This document shows, one piece after another, positions 1 through 8,101 of a stretch of 64,000 bases of DNA. Under the pieces are notes generated by a model, which was not told the origin of the DNA, did no database searches, and saw only the letters and a program-made list of their open reading frames with translations. Within the stretch, counting starts at the first letter, position 1. Every line of letters starts with the position of its first letter. The translations under genes were made by a program, and so were the position numbers. Source of the stretch: Deltaproteobacteria bacterium (GTDB lineage Bacteria > JADJOY01); NCBI GenBank assembly GCA_016713535.1, contig JADJOY010000001.1, positions 310,001 through 374,000 on the forward strand, written 5' to 3'.

Positions 1-1
1 G

Positions 2-925
2 TGCCGGTTGCTGTTCGGCCAGCCCGAGAACGCACTGTGCGGGATCGCATCGACCAAGAATGGCGTCGACGACGGTTACACGCTGATCACGCCCGACCAG
101 GAGCTTCCGACAGGTCTGTCGCCCGTCAACGACGTCAACCTGGATTTCCAGACGCCTGGTTTCCGCGTCGGCCTGATGTTCTTCCCCGACGAGCAGCTTC
201 GCATCGGGTTGACGTACCGCAGTTCGATGACACCGGACCTCGAGGGCCGCATCCAGAGCGTGTTCGAGCCGGGGGTCGAGGAGAATCCGGTCTTCAAGTT
301 GCTCGGCTTCGCCGGGGACGTCGAACGCTACCGCGAGAAGCTGCGCCTCCCCCAGGAGGCTGGTATCGGCGCCAGCTACCGGGTCACCGACCAGTGGATG
401 TTCGCGATCGATGGGGTGTGGGTGAACTGGGCGGATCGGCAGAACGACGTCGTGCGCGTTGGAGGTGACGGGCTGTCGCAGACCGCCATCACGTCGGGTT
501 ACAAGCGCCTCGTGATCCGGCGCAAGAACTGGAAGGACGTCTACAGCCTCCGCACCGGCATCGAGTACCGCCCGATCGAGCCTCTCAGGCTCGATGTCGG
601 CTTCTGGTGGGATCCGTCGCCCACCCCGGACAGCCTCTGGGACTTCTCGTCGGATCCAGGCGAGCGCTACGTCGGCTCGGGTGCGATCGGCTATTACGGG
701 CTGTTCGACGGAACGCTCGACGTGTCTGCACACATCCAGTGGATCACGATCCAGGAGCGCGACATCCAGGTCGGCGAAAGCTCCAATCTGGGTGGTGCGC
801 AGGAGCTTGTCCTGCCAGATCCCAACGGCCTCGCCGACCCGATCTACGGTCCCAACGACAACTTCTCGGTGCGTAGCGACGGCGACATCGTGACGTTCGG
901 CGTTACCCTCGTCATTCACATGTGA
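2..925 (+). CDS. FadL/OmpP1-like outer membrane transport protein, 5' truncated
   Basis: The reading frame is already open at the left edge, so only the last ~307 residues are present. The visible part has alternating hydrophobic/polar beta-strand segments, a FadL-type segment RIGLTYRSSM near residue 64, and ends in an outer-membrane-type terminal strand (FGVTLVIHM). FadL-family proteins are beta-barrels that admit long-chain fatty acids or other hydrophobic compounds through the outer membrane; the substrate here cannot be inferred. The next gene, also an envelope protein, starts 41 bases downstream on the same strand. Family assignment is by overall pattern, without the diagnostic N-terminal hatch, so it is moderate. 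Confidence 0.65.
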   Translation, partial: CRLLFGQPENALCGIASTKNGVDDGYTLITPDQELPTGLSPVNDVNLDFQTPGFRVGLMFFPDEQLRIGLTYRSSMTPDLEGRIQSVFEPGVEENPVFKLLGFAGDVERYREKLRLPQEAGIGASYRVTDQWMFAIDGVWVNWADRQNDVVRVGGDGLSQTAITSGYKRLVIRRKNWKDVYSLRTGIEYRPIEPLRLDVGFWWDPSPTPDSLWDFSSDPGERYVGSGAIGYYGLFDGTLDVSAHIQWITIQERDIQVGESSNLGGAQELVLPDPNGLADPIYGPNDNFSVRSDGDIVTFGVTLVIHM

Positions 926-965
926 AGGCGCGAACGAGCACGGCAGCGCGTCGACGAGGGGGCTA

Positions 966-1561
966 GTGGAACGACGGGTGCGGTTCGCGCTAGCGCTGAG
1001 CATGATTGGAGCGCTGGCCACGTCGTCTGTGCAGGCACAAGCGCTGTACCGTTACGTCGACGAGCAAGGCGGAGTCCACTTCGTGGACTCACCATCGAAG
1101 GTCCCGCCGTCCCGTCGATCGAGCGCGTCGGAGGTGGCTTCGGATCCTGGCCACGTTCCCCGGAACCCGACCCCGTCCGTGCCTCCCCGAGCGAGCCTCG
1201 ACCGCCTCGCGCGGATCGTCACTCCTCGGATTCGGATGACGCCAAGGTTGGGTCCGACACCTGTCGCCTCGTGTTCCGTAACCGTCGGAGCCGGGTGGCG
1301 GGTACGAAGACCATCTACAGCGGCGAGGTGGTGAACGCCGGGACTGGAATCGCTCGCGGAATCGAGGTCGCGTTCGTGGATTACGACGAGACCGATCGCG
1401 TCATGGATCGGCGAACGGTGACGCCGATCCCCTCGACGCTGGCCAGCAGAGAGTCCGGCACCTTCTCGATCGAGATGAAGACGGTCGAACGGACGGCGGC
1501 GAAGATGCAAGCCAAGTTCGCGCGAACGGTGTTCGAGGCGAGCTTCGTGCGCTGCGATTGA
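966..1561 (+). CDS. DUF4124 / FxLYD-domain exported protein, frameshifted
   Basis: GTG start at 966 preceded by GAGGGGG. The N-terminus has a signal peptide ending around SVQA-QA, then a DUF4124-like segment (ALYRYVDEQGGVHFVD) typical of small periplasmic envelope proteins. After a polar linker the frame changes (frame 3 to frame 2, somewhere between about 1150 and 1265) and the second frame encodes an FxLYD-type beta domain (YSGEVVNAG, then VAFVDYDETDRVMD) to the stop at 1561. The two halves together look like one secreted protein. The break is probably an indel in the sequence; two separate small genes is a weaker alternative. Function unknown. Confidence 0.55.
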
Positions 1562-1595
1562 GCGCACACGTTCCACCCATGACCGGGAGCTTGTC

Positions 1596-2422
1596 TTGAC
1601 TGGGAGCCCCTCGAGTCGACTCGGCCGCGAGCTCCTGAGCGCGGGGCTCATCGACCCGTCTCGTCTCGAGCGGGCGGTGCGCTGGCAGGAGGAAGAGGGA
1701 ACCCGTCTCGGCGCGGTGCTCCTGCGCCTCAACTACATCGGGCGCGTGTTGCTGGCGTTCCTGGCGCGGCGCGTCGGGGTCGAGCCGGTGATGCTGCGCG
1801 AAGAGTGGGTCGATCGGCGGCGACCTCCTTGATCTCCGCCGGGACCGCACGTCAGACGAATGCGGTTCCGTTCGCGCTCGGGGACGACCGAAGCGTTGTC
1901 GTGGCGATGACCGATCCTGACAATCTCTACGCGCTCGACGATCTCCGCGCAGCCACGGGCCTCAGGGTCGTGCCGCGGCTCGCGAGCGACCCCGCGGTGG
2001 CCGAGGCGCTGGATCGGCACTACCCAACGACCGACCCCGAGGTGGTCGTGGTGGAACGGACGGCGCCACCGGCGCGGTTCGAGGAGCCGATGGGGACAGG
2101 AGAGGTGACGGATCTGGCGTCCCGCCTGGTGGACCACATCCTCCCGTGGCTGCCGCAGATCGTAGCGGGCTCCAGCGACAAGCTGACGTCGGTGCTCCCG
2201 CCGGACCTGCGCCGGCTCGCGCTCGCGCTCAAGCATCGCCTCGATGCAGCTCCGCGGGCGCAAGAGGCCGCGCGAGATCTGGTGAAGCGGCCGGCCGACG
2301 TGGACCTGCAGGCTCAGCTGCGCGTTCAGGTCCGCCAGTTGCTTCGGGTGAACCCGCCGTTCGCCAGCGAGGTCCGGACATCGCTCGCGCGTGGCTCCTC
2401 ATGGACGAAAGCAAGCGGCTGA
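1596..2422 (+). CDS. Stand-alone GspE N-terminal (MshEN-like) domain protein, frameshifted
   Basis: Probable TTG start at 1596. The first ~50 residues contain two tandem 24-residue RLGxxL motifs separated by exactly five residues; the first keeps R-L-G, the mid Gly, Leu17, Ala20 and the final Gln. This is the arrangement of MshEN/GspE_N domains, several of which bind cyclic di-GMP. The frame breaks near 1815-1830 and continues in frame 2 with the second half of the GspE_N fold (VVVAMTDPDNLYALDDLRAAT), then a ~110-residue tail without recognisable motif. There is no Walker ATPase, so it is not a secretion ATPase itself. The 3' end overlaps convergent pabC by 24 bases, so the C-terminus is uncertain. 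Confidence 0.6.
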
Positions 2423-3280
2423 GCCGGACAACTCCCTCTGCACGCGCTGCCGGTATCCTCGGAAGAGGAGCCGTGCGAAGGCGCCTGGCGCGCCATTCCC
2501 GATCGGATGTCCGTCGATCGTGAGGATGGAAGCAACCTCTCGGACCGATCCCACGGAGAGAACCTCGCGGGCCTCGAGCAGGTTCGGCCACCCGATCGGT
2601 GCTTCCTGGGTCGTGATCCCCGCATTTGCTGCGATCTCGAGGACGATCCGCCGGGTCACACTGGGTAAGATCTGCCCGTCGAGCGGGGGGGTGACGAGAA
2701 CGTTCCCGAGCCTCGCGAGGATCGTCGAGTTGGCACCCTCGAGAACGAGCTCGTCCGGGCTCACGATGATCGCCTCATGGCAACCCTTCTCCCGTGCAGC
2801 GAGGCGAGCGAGCACCGACCCCAGGTATCCGATCGACTTGACGGTCGGGAGCGGACGATAAGTGTCGGACTGCGCGCGGCAGGCATGGATCCCTTGGACG
2901 CCGCGGTGCCGGAGCGTCGGGCGCGCGTGGATCAGGACGGACGGGGGTGACGCGGGTGGGCAGTCGATCCCGCCCCCGTCCAGCCCACCGGTCACGGTGA
3001 TCCTGACGGATGCATCTCCGCGGGTGAGCTCGCATGCGGCGAGTAGCTCGCCGATCGCTCGCCCGACGATCCGGCTTCCGAGCCCAACGTCGAGGCGCAA
3101 TCGGACCGCCGTGGTGCGAAGCCTCCGAAGATGGGACGCGAGCTGAAACGCTCGCCCTCCGTAGCTCCGGAGCGTCTCGAAGAGCCCAACACCGTACAAC
3201 ACGGCGCGATCTCTCGGGTCCAGCCGTGCGTCACAGGGGCGCATGACCGCACCGTTCCACCATACATATGGATCGTTCAT
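2399..3280 (-). CDS. pabC: Aminodeoxychorismate lyase, class IV PLP aminotransferase fold
   Basis: 293 residues from the ATG at 3280, which overlaps the pabB stop by ATGA and so decides the start. It is a fold-type IV PLP enzyme: N-terminal WWNGAVM, then VLYGVGLFETLR, the probable Schiff-base lysine in TVKSIGYLG (about K148), the conserved glutamate of LVLEGANST (about E181) and VTPPLDGQILPSVTR. Next to pabB the expected reaction is 4-amino-4-deoxychorismate to p-aminobenzoate plus pyruvate, in cytoplasmic folate synthesis. A branched-chain or D-amino acid transaminase has the same fold; the neighbour is the main argument for PabC. Confidence 0.8.
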   Translation of the reverse strand: MNDPYVWWNGAVMRPCDARLDPRDRAVLYGVGLFETLRSYGGRAFQLASHLRRLRTTAVRLRLDVGLGSRIVGRAIGELLAACELTRGDASVRITVTGGLDGGGIDCPPASPPSVLIHARPTLRHRGVQGIHACRAQSDTYRPLPTVKSIGYLGSVLARLAAREKGCHEAIIVSPDELVLEGANSTILARLGNVLVTPPLDGQILPSVTRRIVLEIAANAGITTQEAPIGWPNLLEAREVLSVGSVREVASILTIDGHPIGNGAPGAFARLLFRGYRQRVQRELSGSAACFRP

Positions 3281-4721
3281 CGGGACCTCGCTGCGGGCTG
3301 AACCGTCGCCTCGGCGGCAGGGGGATCCTCCCCGACCTCGTTCAACGCAGTCGAGAGCGCGGCGCTCTTGAGAAGAGTCTCGTCCCACTCCTGGTGAGAG
3401 ATCGAGTCGGTCACGATCCCGGCGCCCACCCCGTACCGCACGCTGCTTGGGGTGACGATCGCCGTGCGGATCGCGACGGCCAACTCGAGGTCGCCGCGGC
3501 AGTCGATGAAGCCGGTCGCGCCCGTGTACGGACCTCGCGGCTCGGATTCAAGGTGGCGGATCACGTGGCGCGCTCGGATCTTCGGCGCCCCCGTGACCGA
3601 GCCGCACGGGAACGTCGCGCGGAGCACGCTGCCGACGCTTGCATCCGGACGGCACTCGGCCGTCACGGTGGACACCAAGTGATGGACGGATCCGAATGTC
3701 TCGATCGCCATGAACTCGGGTACCCGCACCGAGCCGGTTCGGGCGATCCGGCCGAGATCGTTTCGCTCGAGATCGACGATCATGACGTGCTCCGCAGCCT
3801 CCTTGGGGTCGGTCGAGAGCTCGTCTCGCAACCGATCGTCCTCGAGCGCGGTACCCCCCCGCCGACGGGTTCCCTTGATCGGCCGCACGGCGATTCGTTG
3901 CTCGCGGCGCCGCAAGAAGAGCTCGGGAGACGCGCCGACGAGCTGGAATTCGCCGCAGTCGAGGAAGATCTGGTGGGGGTGGGGTGGTGCTTCCACGTCG
4001 CGATCGCCAGCTCCCGTGCGTTCGCGCGGCGTCGAGTTTCGAGGTGGTGCGCGAGATTGGCTTGATAGAGCTCGCCCGCAGCGATGAGCCGTTGGCAGTC
4101 CTCGACGGCGGTCACGAAGCGTTCGCGCGCGTCGGACTCAGGGGATAGGTACGAGCGCGACGCTGGCGCGGGCTCTCCGTGTCCAGATGAACGGCCGGCT
4201 GCGTCGGGAGTTGGACCATCGACCGGCTTGCAGCCGAGATCGCAGCCCAACGTCGTCGGGTCGGGTAGGTCCTCGACCGTGACGTCGACTGTGTCTCCCA
4301 CCTCGGGTGTGATCTGCATCCGGCGGGGAAACGCGAGCCAGGCGTCGGGGCGATCGGTGCGGTCCGTGCTGCAATGGTCGAGGAGCTCGTACCCCAGATA
4401 GCCCACGAGCCCGCCCTCGAACGGTAGGCCGAGCGACGTTCGTGGGCGGAGCCGTTCGAGCAGCCGGTCGATGAGTTCGAGCGGGTCGCCGTCGAACACG
4501 AAGCGACTCGACTCGCAGGCGACGACGGTACGTCCACGGGTAGTGACGAGCGTGAGGTATGGCTCTCGGCAGCTCAAGGTCCACGATCGAGCATCGAGCC
4601 ATCGGAGCGAGGGGACCCGGAGCACCGCAAAGTTCCTGGCGTCGGATACCGATCCCGCGAAGCCCCCGGATCGCGAGAGCATCGGGTTGGCGCGGAGGGT
4701 CGATGACGGACGTCGCCACAT
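3277..4721 (-). CDS. pabB: Aminodeoxychorismate synthase component I, frameshifted
   Basis: Chorismate-binding enzyme of about 481 residues once one missing base is restored. The N-terminal half (LVGYLGYELLD, then GELYQANLAHHLE) is in one frame and the C-terminal half (LVGASPELFLRR, RPIKGTRRRG, VDLERNDLGR, FPCGSVTGAPKI) in another. The PIKGT motif, with Lys where TrpE has Ala, marks PabB rather than anthranilate synthase. The break lies in the C-rich run HHPTP (plus-strand G runs 3975-3984), consistent with one dropped base. The ATG at 4721 is preferred over an upstream TTG at 4757. It is coupled to pabC by ATGA overlap. No glutaminase partner (pabA) is present here. Confidence 0.82.
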
Positions 4722-4741
4722 GCGCGCGAGTGTGGCGGCGT

Positions 4742-4772
4742 GGGTCAGGTGTCGCAACCTTCGGCCTGACCC
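4742..4772. repeat. 8-bp inverted repeat between pabB and proS
   Basis: GGGTCAGG at 4742-4749 and CCTGACCC at 4765-4772 are perfect inverted copies around a 15-base centre, in the divergent space between pabB and proS. It may be a regulator site or a weak hairpin in the pabB leader. No T run follows, so it is not a terminator. Confidence 0.4.
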
Positions 4773-4779
4773 GAGCGCC

Positions 4780-4808
4780 TTTCAGCGGAGGATTCGCAGC
4801 GGTATACC
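4780..4808 (+). promoter_or_regulatory. Possible sigma70-type promoter of proS
   Basis: TTTCAG (4780-4785), a 17-base spacer, then TATACC (4803-4808), 32 bases upstream of the proS start. The -10 is fair and the -35 poor, so this is tentative. Confidence 0.35.
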
Positions 4809-4840
4809 GTCGATTCCCGTCACTTCACGAGGAGATCGAC

Positions 4841-6556
4841 GTGCGCTGGAGCCAGCTGCTCATCCCGACCGTCCGCGAGAACCCCGCCGATGCCGAGGTC
4901 GCCAGTCACCGCCTGATGGTCCGGGCGGGCATGATCCGCAAGGTCGCGGCCGGGATCTACGATTATCTGCCGCTCGGTTTGAAGGTCATTCGCAAGGTCG
5001 AGGCCATCGTTCGCGAGGAAATGGTGCGTGCCGGCGCTCAGGAGATTCTCCTGCCGGCGGTTCAGCCCGCCGAGCTGTGGAAGGAGAGCGGCCGCTGGGA
5101 GATCTACGGGAAGGAGCTGCTCCGGATCCGCGATCGACACGAGCGAGAGTTTTGTTTCGGGCCCACCCATGAAGAGGTCGTCACCGATCTGGTACGCCGC
5201 GAGGTCCGGTCCTACAAGGCGCTGCCGATCAACCTCTTCCAGATCCAGACCAAGTTTCGTGACGAGGTCCGCCCTCGGTTCGGGCTCATGCGTGGTCGCG
5301 AATTTCTGATGAAGGATGCGTACTCGTTCGATGCAGACGACGATGGCGCGAAGGCCGCATACCAGCGGATGTTCGATGCCTACGTCCGGATTTTCCGGCG
5401 CTGTGGGCTGGACTTCCGTGCAGTGGAGGCCGACACCGGGTCGATCGGAGGCCGCGATTCGCACGAGTTTCATGTTCTCGCAGAATCGGGAGAAGATCAG
5501 ATCGTGTTCTGCAGCAAGTGTCAGTACGCCGCCAACGTCGAGCGCGCGCGGTACGCGCCCGATCCGCCGACCGACGGCGTGGAGTCGGCACCTGGTGAAC
5601 CAGCCGAGGCGTCGACTCCGGACGCGCGTACCGTCGACGAGGTGTGTCGATCGCTCGGAATCCCACCCACCGCGCTGGGAAAGACGCTGATCGTGGTTGC
5701 GGATGGATCACCCATTGCTGCGATGGTGCGTGGCGACCACGAACTGAACGAGCCAGCGCTGCGGACGCTTTTGGGCGCCTCTGTGCTGGAGATGGCGGAC
5801 GCTGGTGTCGTCCGGGAAGTGACGGGGGCGTCGGTCGGCTTCGCCGGTCCCGTTGGCCTGGCCATCCCCGTTTTCGTGGACGAAGCGCTGCGAGGCGCGT
5901 CCGGGCTGGCGGTCGGAGCGAATCGCGACGGTTTTCACCTCACCGGGGTCAGCCCCGAGCGCGACTTCACGGTCGCTCGGTGGGGCGCGATCCGCCGCGC
6001 GACGGCGGCCGATCGATGCGCGGACTGCGGGAGCTCGCTCGACTTCCGGCGCGGCATCGAGGTTGGACACGTCTTCCGTCTCGGGACGAAATACAGCGAC
6101 GCGCTGAAGTGCACGTTTCTGGACGCGGACGGTCGGCCGCAACCTATGGTGATGGGATGCTACGGCATCGGTGTGGGACGTACTGCGGCCGCGGCGATCG
6201 AGCAGAACCACGATGAGCGCGGAATCCGGTGGCCCGTCGCCCTTGCGCCGTTCGAGGTCGCGGTGCTCGCTCTGAATCCGGCGCCTGCCGTTTTCGCCGC
6301 GGCCGAGACGATCCATGACAAGTTCGTCAGGGCCGGTGTGGACGTCATCTTCGATGATCGTTCCGAGCGCGCAGGTGTCAAGTTCACGGATGCGGAACTC
6401 ATCGGTTTCCCGTTCGTCGTCGTGGTGGGTTCGAAGGGCCTCGAGGCCGGTGAGGTCGAACTCAAGGACCGGCGCACAGGAGCCACGGAGAAGGCACCGT
6501 TCGACGCCGTTGTGCAAGTCCTCGCCCAGCGCATCTTCGAAGCCAGGTGCCTGTGA
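4841..6556 (+). CDS. proS: Prolyl-tRNA synthetase, bacterial type with editing insert
   Basis: 571 residues from a GTG at 4841 preceded by ACGAGGAG; the longer open frame upstream has no family-like sequence. This class II synthetase charges tRNA-Pro with proline. The N-terminus (RWSQLLIPTVRENPADAEV), motif 2 (TKFRDEVRPRFGLMRGREF) and motif 3 (GCYGIGVGRTAAAAIEQ) are clear. Between motifs 2 and 3, from about residue 225 to 400, is the insertion (INS) domain that deacylates mischarged Ala-tRNA-Pro. The C-terminal anticodon-binding domain follows (VALAPFEVAVLALNP). Length matches the E. coli-type enzyme (about 572). rlmB overlaps its 3' end. Confidence 0.95.
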   Translation: MRWSQLLIPTVRENPADAEVASHRLMVRAGMIRKVAAGIYDYLPLGLKVIRKVEAIVREEMVRAGAQEILLPAVQPAELWKESGRWEIYGKELLRIRDRHEREFCFGPTHEEVVTDLVRREVRSYKALPINLFQIQTKFRDEVRPRFGLMRGREFLMKDAYSFDADDDGAKAAYQRMFDAYVRIFRRCGLDFRAVEADTGSIGGRDSHEFHVLAESGEDQIVFCSKCQYAANVERARYAPDPPTDGVESAPGEPAEASTPDARTVDEVCRSLGIPPTALGKTLIVVADGSPIAAMVRGDHELNEPALRTLLGASVLEMADAGVVREVTGASVGFAGPVGLAIPVFVDEALRGASGLAVGANRDGFHLTGVSPERDFTVARWGAIRRATAADRCADCGSSLDFRRGIEVGHVFRLGTKYSDALKCTFLDADGRPQPMVMGCYGIGVGRTAAAAIEQNHDERGIRWPVALAPFEVAVLALNPAPAVFAAAETIHDKFVRAGVDVIFDDRSERAGVKFTDAELIGFPFVVVVGSKGLEAGEVELKDRRTGATEKAPFDAVVQVLAQRIFEARCL

Positions 6557-7395
6557 GGCGAGTGTCCCCCGGCCGGCGATCGACGGTCCCGAGCGCGCCG
6601 CGGTCGGCTCGTGGCGGCGCGCCGGGGGGAGGGGCGTCGCGAGGCGACGCGGAGTGGATCTTCGGGATCCACCCCGTGCGGCAAGCCATCGAATCCGGTC
6701 GGTCGATCGCGGTGATTCAGCGAGCGCGTGAGGTTGGCGACGGGCGTCTGCAGGAGGTCGTTCGGCTCGCCGAAGCCCGAGGAATCGGAGTGATCCGCGT
6801 CCCTCGCGCACAGCTGGATCGGCTGGCCGGCTTCCACGCTCATCAGGGAATTGCTGCGCAATGCTCGCCCGTACGGATCCTGACGCTGTCGGAGGCGCTT
6901 GAGGCATCGTGCGACGAACGCGATCGGCTTTGGATGATGCTCGATGGGGTAACCGACGAGGGAAATGCGGGCTCGCTGGTGCGTTCGGCCCTCGCTTTGG
7001 GCGCGTCAGCAGTTCTGGCGCCCTCATCGGGATCGGTTCGCCCTCACGCCGGTCTCGACCGGTGTTCGTCGGGCGCGTTGAGCGTCATCCGATGGATCTC
7101 GCTAGTCCAGCCCGCCGACCAACTTGCGAGCCTTCGGCGGGCGGGGTTCCGGCTGCTCGGGGCGGTGGTTGAGAATGGACGCCGCCCCGCTCGGGCGGAC
7201 TGTTTTGGTGACCGGGTGCTCATTCTGGGCTCCGAGGAGCGAGGGCTTCGGCCCGCGATCGAAGAGATGCTCGACGTGCGCTTGGCGATCCGCACCAGCC
7301 AGGCCATGCCTTCGCTCAATGTCGCCGCCGCCGGTGCGATTCTCCTCGATGCTCTCCGGGAGCCGCACCACCCGCGAGCCCCGCGGGAGGATTGA
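6547..7395 (+). CDS. rlmB: 23S rRNA (guanosine-2'-O-) methyltransferase RlmB, SpoU family
   Basis: 282 residues from a GTG overlapping the end of proS by 10 bases (a second GTG at 6553 makes a GTGA overlap). Residues about 1-35 are a low-complexity Arg/Gly/Ser lead. An RNA-binding substrate domain follows (WIFGIHPVRQAIESG) and then the SPOUT methyltransferase knot: LDGVTDEGNAGSLVRSALA, SSGALSVIRW, VLILGSEERGLRP and SLNVAAAGAILL. The enzyme 2'-O-methylates a guanosine of 23S rRNA using SAM. A paralogous TrmH/SpoU specificity cannot be excluded. Confidence 0.85.
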   Translation: MPVRRVSPGRRSTVPSAPRSARGGAPGGGASRGDAEWIFGIHPVRQAIESGRSIAVIQRAREVGDGRLQEVVRLAEARGIGVIRVPRAQLDRLAGFHAHQGIAAQCSPVRILTLSEALEASCDERDRLWMMLDGVTDEGNAGSLVRSALALGASAVLAPSSGSVRPHAGLDRCSSGALSVIRWISLVQPADQLASLRRAGFRLLGAVVENGRRPARADCFGDRVLILGSEERGLRPAIEEMLDVRLAIRTSQAMPSLNVAAAGAILLDALREPHHPRAPRED

Positions 7396-7412
7396 CATTT
7401 CGGCTTGACGCC

Positions 7413-7441
7413 TTGACAAGGATCGGCGCGTCGAATAGACA
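7413..7441 (+). promoter_or_regulatory. Strong sigma70-type promoter of the tRNA-tuf operon
   Basis: TTGACA (7413-7418), exactly 17 bases, TAGACA (7436-7441). The -35 is perfect. A second TTGACA lies at 7392-7397. The predicted start near 7448 leaves a leader of about 175 bases before the first tRNA, in a 229-base gene-free stretch. Confidence 0.75.
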
Positions 7442-7624
7442 GAGTTGTTTACCGCGGTGCGAGGTGGGTCGGGCGGCCGGCCTGCCTCGCTCGTCGATGT
7501 TCCGGGTGCGCAGCGTGCCCGGCCTCACCCGAAGGACCGGCTCGAGGGGCGATTTCTGAGATCGTGAGCCCAATCGGGCCGCGGGGATGTCTCTCGGTGG
7601 GATCCGCGCTCACGGGAGCACCTG

Positions 7625-7700
7625 GCTGGCGTAGCTCAATTGGCAGAGCAGCTGATTTGTAATCAGCAGGTTGTGGGTTCGAGTCCCGTCGCCAGCTCCA
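7625..7700 (+). tRNA. tRNA-Thr (anticodon TGT)
   Basis: Acceptor GCTGGCG pairs with CGCCAGC. The anticodon stem GCTGA/TCAGC encloses TTTGTAA, giving TGT. The T-loop TTCGAGT is standard and CCA is encoded (7698-7700). It is first in the Thr-Tyr-Gly-Thr-tuf array that is also found in E. coli. Confidence 0.97.
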
Positions 7701-7781
7701 GTGAGCAGCGGTCGCGAGTTGGTCGACGGAATAGGCGCGGGAAGAGGGGTCGGGTTCAGTGTGATGAAGGGGGCGACGCGA

Positions 7782-7867
7782 GGACGGGTGCCCGAGCGGC
7801 TAAAGGGGACGGGCTGTAAACCCGTTGCCAACTGGCTACGGTGGTTCGAATCCACCCCCGTCCACCA
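7782..7867 (+). tRNA. tRNA-Tyr (anticodon GTA)
   Basis: Acceptor GGACGGG/CCCGTCC and anticodon stem ACGGG/CCCGT around CTGTAAA give GTA. The long variable arm makes it a class II tRNA, as expected for Tyr. CCA is encoded. Confidence 0.97.
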
Positions 7868-7875
7868 GCGCTTCT

Positions 7876-7951
7876 GCGGGAATAGCTCAACGGCTAGAGC
7901 ATCAGCCTTCCAAGCTGAGGGTTGCGGGTTCGAGTCCCGTTTCCCGCTCCA
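7876..7951 (+). tRNA. tRNA-Gly (anticodon TCC)
   Basis: Acceptor GCGGGAA/TTCCCGC and anticodon stem TCAGC/GCTGA around CTTCCAA give TCC. CCA is encoded. It lies eight bases after tRNA-Tyr. Confidence 0.97.
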
Positions 7952-7963
7952 GGCGGAGGTCGT

Positions 7964-8039
<76 letters not shown>

Positions 8040-8101
8040 GGGTCCATCCGCGCCGAGTTCGGTCAAGGATCCGCGAGTCGAGTCGAGTCGAGGGGGAAGT
8101 C

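Noticed and set aside
4559-4840. N-terminal extension of ProS
   Set aside because: No ProS-like sequence; GTG at 4841 has a clear ribosome binding site and gives the family length.
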